Below the pieces are notes generated by a model that made no database searches, was not told where the DNA came from, and worked only from the letters and a program-made list of their open reading frames with translations. 46,109 nt of DNA from Myxococcaceae bacterium (GTDB taxonomy: Bacteria; Myxococcota_A; Polyangia; Polyangiales; Ga0077539). Below, one piece after another: positions 44,301-46,109 of the stretch; within the stretch, counting starts at the first letter, position 1; each line of letters opens with the position of its first letter. Where the stretch lies: contig SCUS01000106.1 of NCBI GenBank assembly GCA_004297725.1, positions 1 to 46,109 on the forward strand. Reading direction: 5' to 3'. The translations under genes were made by a program, and so were the position numbers.

Positions 44301-44725
44301 TCGGCCCAGAGCTCGCTGAAGCAGCCGGAGGCGTGCTCGACGAGGGTGCCCTGCTCGGGGCGGAAGGCGAACCAGTCGCCCTGGCGCAGCGGGTGGAAGG
44401 CCACCTGCACCCGAGGGCCGGCGCCGCTGAAGAGCGAGAGCAGCACCAGCGGGACGCTCATGGACAGCTTGCGGCGGCGCCCCTCGGTCTGGAGCGTGAG
44501 GTCGACCCGCACCGACACGAGGCGCGCCCCTCGGGTGAGCTCGAAGCGCGCCGCCTCGGGGAGGGGGAGCGTGCGGAGGAGCTCCCGGTAGTGCTGCGTG
44601 AGCTGCTCGCGGAGCTTGTTCTCGTGCGAGGCCTCGAAGCGCTGGCCGTGCGCCCCGAGCCCGAGCGGAACCCACACCACCCGCTGGCCCTCGCGGGCGT
44701 GATAGACGGTGAGCCTTACCTCCAT
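41387..44725 (-). CDS. Clp-like double-AAA+ ATPase with PCRF-like C-terminus, larger paralogue
   Basis: A 1112-aa protein. The N-terminal ~175 residues are beta-rich and appear related to those of the neighbouring paralogue, not to Clp. AAA1 has a damaged Walker A: GPSGSGRTT (248-256), with Arg254 for the Lys; Walker B keeps VDD (321-323), and the arginine-finger site reads AASF. AAA2 is intact: GPTGTGKTE (546-554), VVLFDEIEKAH (609-619), TSNLG and FNRID (Arg692). The GYVG pore loop is missing. After a helical, coiled-coil-like stretch (about 815-940) comes a segment (about 945-1035) resembling the PCRF domain of peptide release factors, including AFFEHEQGVHLW; no GGQ motif is present. It is first gene of the three-gene unit. 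Confidence 0.87.
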   Translation of the reverse strand: MEVRLTVYHAREGQRVVWVPLGLGAHGQRFEASHENKLREQLTQHYRELLRTLPLPEAARFELTRGARLVSVRVDLTLQTEGRRRKLSMSVPLVLLSLFSGAGPRVQVAFHPLRQGDWFAFRPEQGTLVEHASGCFSELWADVDPDELDGLRHRPRSGLRVVSFNAALRSILDTLKPESTDPRGERPPSEADLSQRRTGYRVLPRIGENLTRRAIDGDLPSPEGASPVRERLRAQVSASPPRSVVLIGPSGSGRTTALRGLVHDLLAADDFSAHQNADAARAVWRVSGTRIIAGMSFVGDWEERCGDVLADVRARRALLAVDDLHQWGRIGRSRDSDRNIAEFFRAPVSRGECVLLGECTVEQWRQLEEDAPAFAASFTRVAMPETSASETLRMLLQEARALELTYGTRIPASGIRTLLEVGGPLFPHRALPGRVFDLLHAALRDSGERATDGEQPALLCAEQLSDLESSALDDDRALDWISARTGFPRGLLHPDEPMSADDVRDAMTRRVLGQAAGVESVVDLAMRMRRGLTDPKRPLAVYLFTGPTGTGKTELARAMAAFLYSSPQRLLRLDMGEYATADAAARLIGDRWAPEGLLTRHAAQQPFGVVLFDEIEKAHPQVHNLLLQLFDEGRLTDAGGVTADFTHSIIVMTSNLGARRDSVVGVGSDAVASTRDHLRAVQEFFPPELFNRIDRVVAFSPLTPEVARVVAARELGRLAARQGLVDRGVFVSWTPAVLDRVVSEAFRAEDGARSLKRYLEDRVGTALTDHLVRVARADLTLLRVDVGDAPGSFALQARALREADPIPARYPLEELIDADRATLARKLREAGAALDGAMSSPAFSALSERIHDRVDEHRAGSPEASDALFHLDALRARGDALHEHLASLSRRVSEATDWELTDVDETGRITLRPDRVPMRAELLSAIAEVTALTRSLREVDDPTQHSVIITLTRLEGMHGGSSAPGLLEALASAYSFARGAVESAAATPAGTPPEARRAALRVVGLSVRAFFEHEQGVHLWHTPDEAPELVVVRVRPARPGESAAEALSAIVPETGEALRVVRSIRYDPTRRPGPLSLEDYVMGTARVMSASSVTDPLHALWMTRMAREEVGP

Positions 44726-44770
44726 CGCGCTACGCCGACTCCATTCGTGCGTCGTCGGTATACAGGTCCA

Positions 44771-44780
44771 AAACCGGTTT
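44771..44780. promoter_or_regulatory. AAACCGGTTT palindrome upstream of the AAA+ operon
   Basis: A perfect 10-bp palindrome, AAACCGGTTT, sits 45 bp before the ATG of the larger AAA+ gene, in the most AT-rich part of a 126-bp gap. TATACC follows in the minus-strand direction. It could be an operator or part of a promoter. One palindrome this short is weak evidence on its own. Confidence 0.35.
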
Positions 44781-44851
44781 GTAGAGCGTGCGGGTGGAGA
44801 GGCTCACGCTTCCGCCGCAGTGACCCGAAGCCCGAAGCGCTCCCCGAGCGT

Positions 44852-45496
44852 TCAGGGTCGGCCCGCGCACCAGGCGAGCACCAATTGGGCGCCGAAGTAG
44901 AGCGGCCAGCCCCAGAGCTTGTTGTTCCAGCCGGGGGCGATGAAGCGGTCGCGGGCGACGGAGAGGTCGGACAGGTAGAAGGCCACCGCGCCGACGAGCA
45001 CCCACGGCTCGCCGTGCGCGGCGACGGTGCCCACCGCGAGGGCGACCATCACGGTGATCACGGCCATGTAGGCCAGCACCGGGGCGCGCATCCGAGACTC
45101 GACGGAGGGCAGCAGCCAGCGCCCCACCATCGCCAGCGGACCCAGCAGGAGCACCAGCGCCAGCGCGGTGGCTCCCACGGAGACGCCCCGTCGGGCGAAG
45201 GCCACGGAGTACGCGACGTGCCCCAGCAGGAAGGCCACGAGCCCCGCGAGGAACACCCGCTTCGCCCTGGAGATGAGCAGCACGTCGCCCCACCAGGAGA
45301 ACGCGAGGCCCGCGAGGATGGCCGTTCCGTAGGGCGTCCGGTGCGCTCCGTGGGCGAGGGCGGCGGCGAGGAAGGCCGTCGAGGCCAGCGGCTTGAGCAC
45401 CCGCTCGCCGAGGCTGGGACCGCGGCGGGTCACCGCCAGCAGCAGCGCCACCGAGACGACCGTGACGAGGGAGAAGAGGGTGGAGAGGTGGGGCAT
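44852..45496 (-). CDS. YhhN-family membrane protein (lysoplasmalogenase family)
   Basis: A 214-aa inner-membrane protein with about eight hydrophobic helices. Family marks are SWWGDVLLI (about 67-75), FLLGHVAYSVAF (89-100), AFYLSDLSVARDRF and WNNKLWGWPLYFGAQLVL near the C-terminus, matching YhhN (PF07947). Characterised members such as human TMEM86 are lysoplasmalogenases that cleave the vinyl-ether bond of lysoplasmalogen lipids; bacterial members are mostly untested. Normal length, single domain. It ends 126 bp before the AAA+ operon on the same strand. Some Myxococcota make ether lipids, so a lipid role is plausible but unproven. Confidence 0.88.
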   Translation of the reverse strand: MPHLSTLFSLVTVVSVALLLAVTRRGPSLGERVLKPLASTAFLAAALAHGAHRTPYGTAILAGLAFSWWGDVLLISRAKRVFLAGLVAFLLGHVAYSVAFARRGVSVGATALALVLLLGPLAMVGRWLLPSVESRMRAPVLAYMAVITVMVALAVGTVAAHGEPWVLVGAVAFYLSDLSVARDRFIAPGWNNKLWGWPLYFGAQLVLAWCAGRP

Positions 45497-45567
45497 CGGG
45501 GGGCGCCGAGGGTTGTACCTCGCTTCCCCCGACGATCAGGAGCGGTGGGTGAGGGCCTTCGGAGCGA

Positions 45568-46065
45568 TCAGCGGCAGCCGACGTAGCCGGGCTCGACGTA
45601 GCAGTCGTCGTCGGCGTCGCAGTAGCAGCTCGCCTCACCCGGCCAGCAGTAGCGGATGAAGCCCGCGGCGTTGCGGGGATCGCCCCGGAAGTCGGTCGAG
45701 GTGGCCTCGTGGGGGCAGGTGGCCGCGCCCGCGGCGCTGACCGTGTACGAGGTGTCGACCGCCGCCGCGTCGTAGAGCTCGGAGGAGGAGGCGTCGCGCG
45801 CCCACACCCGCAGCGTCCAGGTGCCCACGATGCTCGGCATGAAGGAGCAGGTGCTCTCGACGTCGTAGGTTCCGCAGGGGCGAGACCAGCTCCCCGAGGG
45901 GTTGCGCACCGCGAAGCGGTAGCGAGGGGTCGAGATGCCCGTGCTCCGCGCGGTGATGGTCGTGGCGCGTCCGACCGCGCCGGGCGTCGTGACGGTGAAG
46001 GTCACCGAGCTCCCGTCCGAGGGGGTCGGACGCGCCACGACCATCACCGCGCGGAGCACGGGCAT
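45568..46065 (-). CDS. Truncated secreted protein, Ig-like plus Cys-rich tail (partial)
   Basis: The minus strand encodes the C-terminal ~150 residues of an extracellular protein: a beta-sandwich region (TARSTGISTPRYRFAV ... TWTLRVWARDASSSE), then a Cys-rich tail ending CYCDADDDCYVEPGYVGCR. The real N-terminus is not present. The ATG at 46065 and the first ~14 codons lie in the 86-bp inverted repeat at the window edge, where this strand carries the antisense of the gene's own sequence, so that start is artificial. Treat everything upstream of about 46023 as unreliable. Family not recognised; Ig/PKD-like surface proteins are common in Myxococcota. Confidence 0.65.
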   Translation of the reverse strand: MPVLRAVMVVARPTPSDGSSVTFTVTTPGAVGRATTITARSTGISTPRYRFAVRNPSGSWSRPCGTYDVESTCSFMPSIVGTWTLRVWARDASSSELYDAAAVDTSYTVSAAGAATCPHEATSTDFRGDPRNAAGFIRYCWPGEASCYCDADDDCYVEPGYVGCR

Positions 46066-46109
46066 CTCGACCCCTCGCTACCGCTTCGCGGTGCGCAACC
46101 CCTCGGGGA
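45891..46109. repeat. Perfect 86-bp inverted repeat at the right edge
   Basis: Left arm 45891-45976 and right arm 46024-46109 are exact reverse complements, with a 47-bp spacer. The match stops abruptly at the spacer on both sides and may run beyond the window. The left arm is in good coding frame; the right arm is its antisense. This is the form of a fold-back assembly chimera at a contig end, although a real inverted repeat cannot be excluded. Confidence 0.97.

Noticed and set aside
46024..46065. ATG at 46065 as the true start of the last gene
   Set aside because: It lies in the fold-back arm, where the strand carries the antisense of the gene's own sequence.
1..46109. tRNA, rRNA, insertion sequence or prophage genes
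   Set aside because: None was seen by eye on either strand; the gene set looks like stable chromosomal DNA with uniform codon use.

Overview
The window reads as a GC-rich chromosomal segment (third codon positions almost all G or C) from a Myxococcota-type bacterium, most like a Sandaracinus/Polyangiales relative. The taxon is inferred from style: many lipoproteins with Asp/Pro-rich linkers and Cys-rich repeats, a very long TPR protein, HEAT-repeat proteins, an AgmX/PglI-like C-terminus, an OprB-like porin and a bacterial lipoxygenase. No rRNA, tRNA, CRISPR array, transposase or prophage gene was seen. Both edges look like assembly boundaries: the left edge lies in a 34-bp tandem repeat and the right edge is a perfect 86-bp fold-back inverted repeat.

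Left part (0.3-16.7 kb): a ddhB-ddhC pair for 3,6-dideoxyhexose synthesis; a YHYH-domain lipoprotein; a cytochrome P450; small lipoprotein and membrane genes; a DHCW-type cupin; an overlapping SGNH-like/MBOAT O-acetylation pair; a DUF2786-like protein; a PF10118-type metal-dependent hydrolase divergent from a TetR regulator; small Cys-rich lipoproteins, one of them with a decayed second copy; and an OprB-type porin divergent from a repeat-domain lipoprotein.

Middle (16.7-28.9 kb): a compact minus-strand formate dehydrogenase operon, in order NuoE-NuoF fusion, Cys-type catalytic subunit, FdhD and a small lipoprotein, with coupled starts and a cluster of GATACCTCC sites just upstream. It is followed by an ExbB/TolQ-like membrane protein, a large Cys-rich lipoprotein, an HtrA/DegP protease with an adjacent lipoprotein, a universal stress protein and a small outer-membrane beta-barrel.

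Right part (29-44.7 kb): two minus-strand blocks. The first encodes a 1646-aa TPR protein, a secreted HEAT protein and a propeller/HEAT lipoprotein, plausibly an envelope-associated assembly. The second is a tight three-gene unit: two Clp-like double-AAA+ proteins with a non-Clp N-terminal domain, then a lipoxygenase. Their first AAA+ modules are damaged in different ways, both lack the usual second-ring pore loop, and the larger one ends in a segment resembling a release-factor PCRF domain. This unit is the best candidate for an undescribed system. A YhhN-family membrane protein and a truncated secreted protein complete the window.
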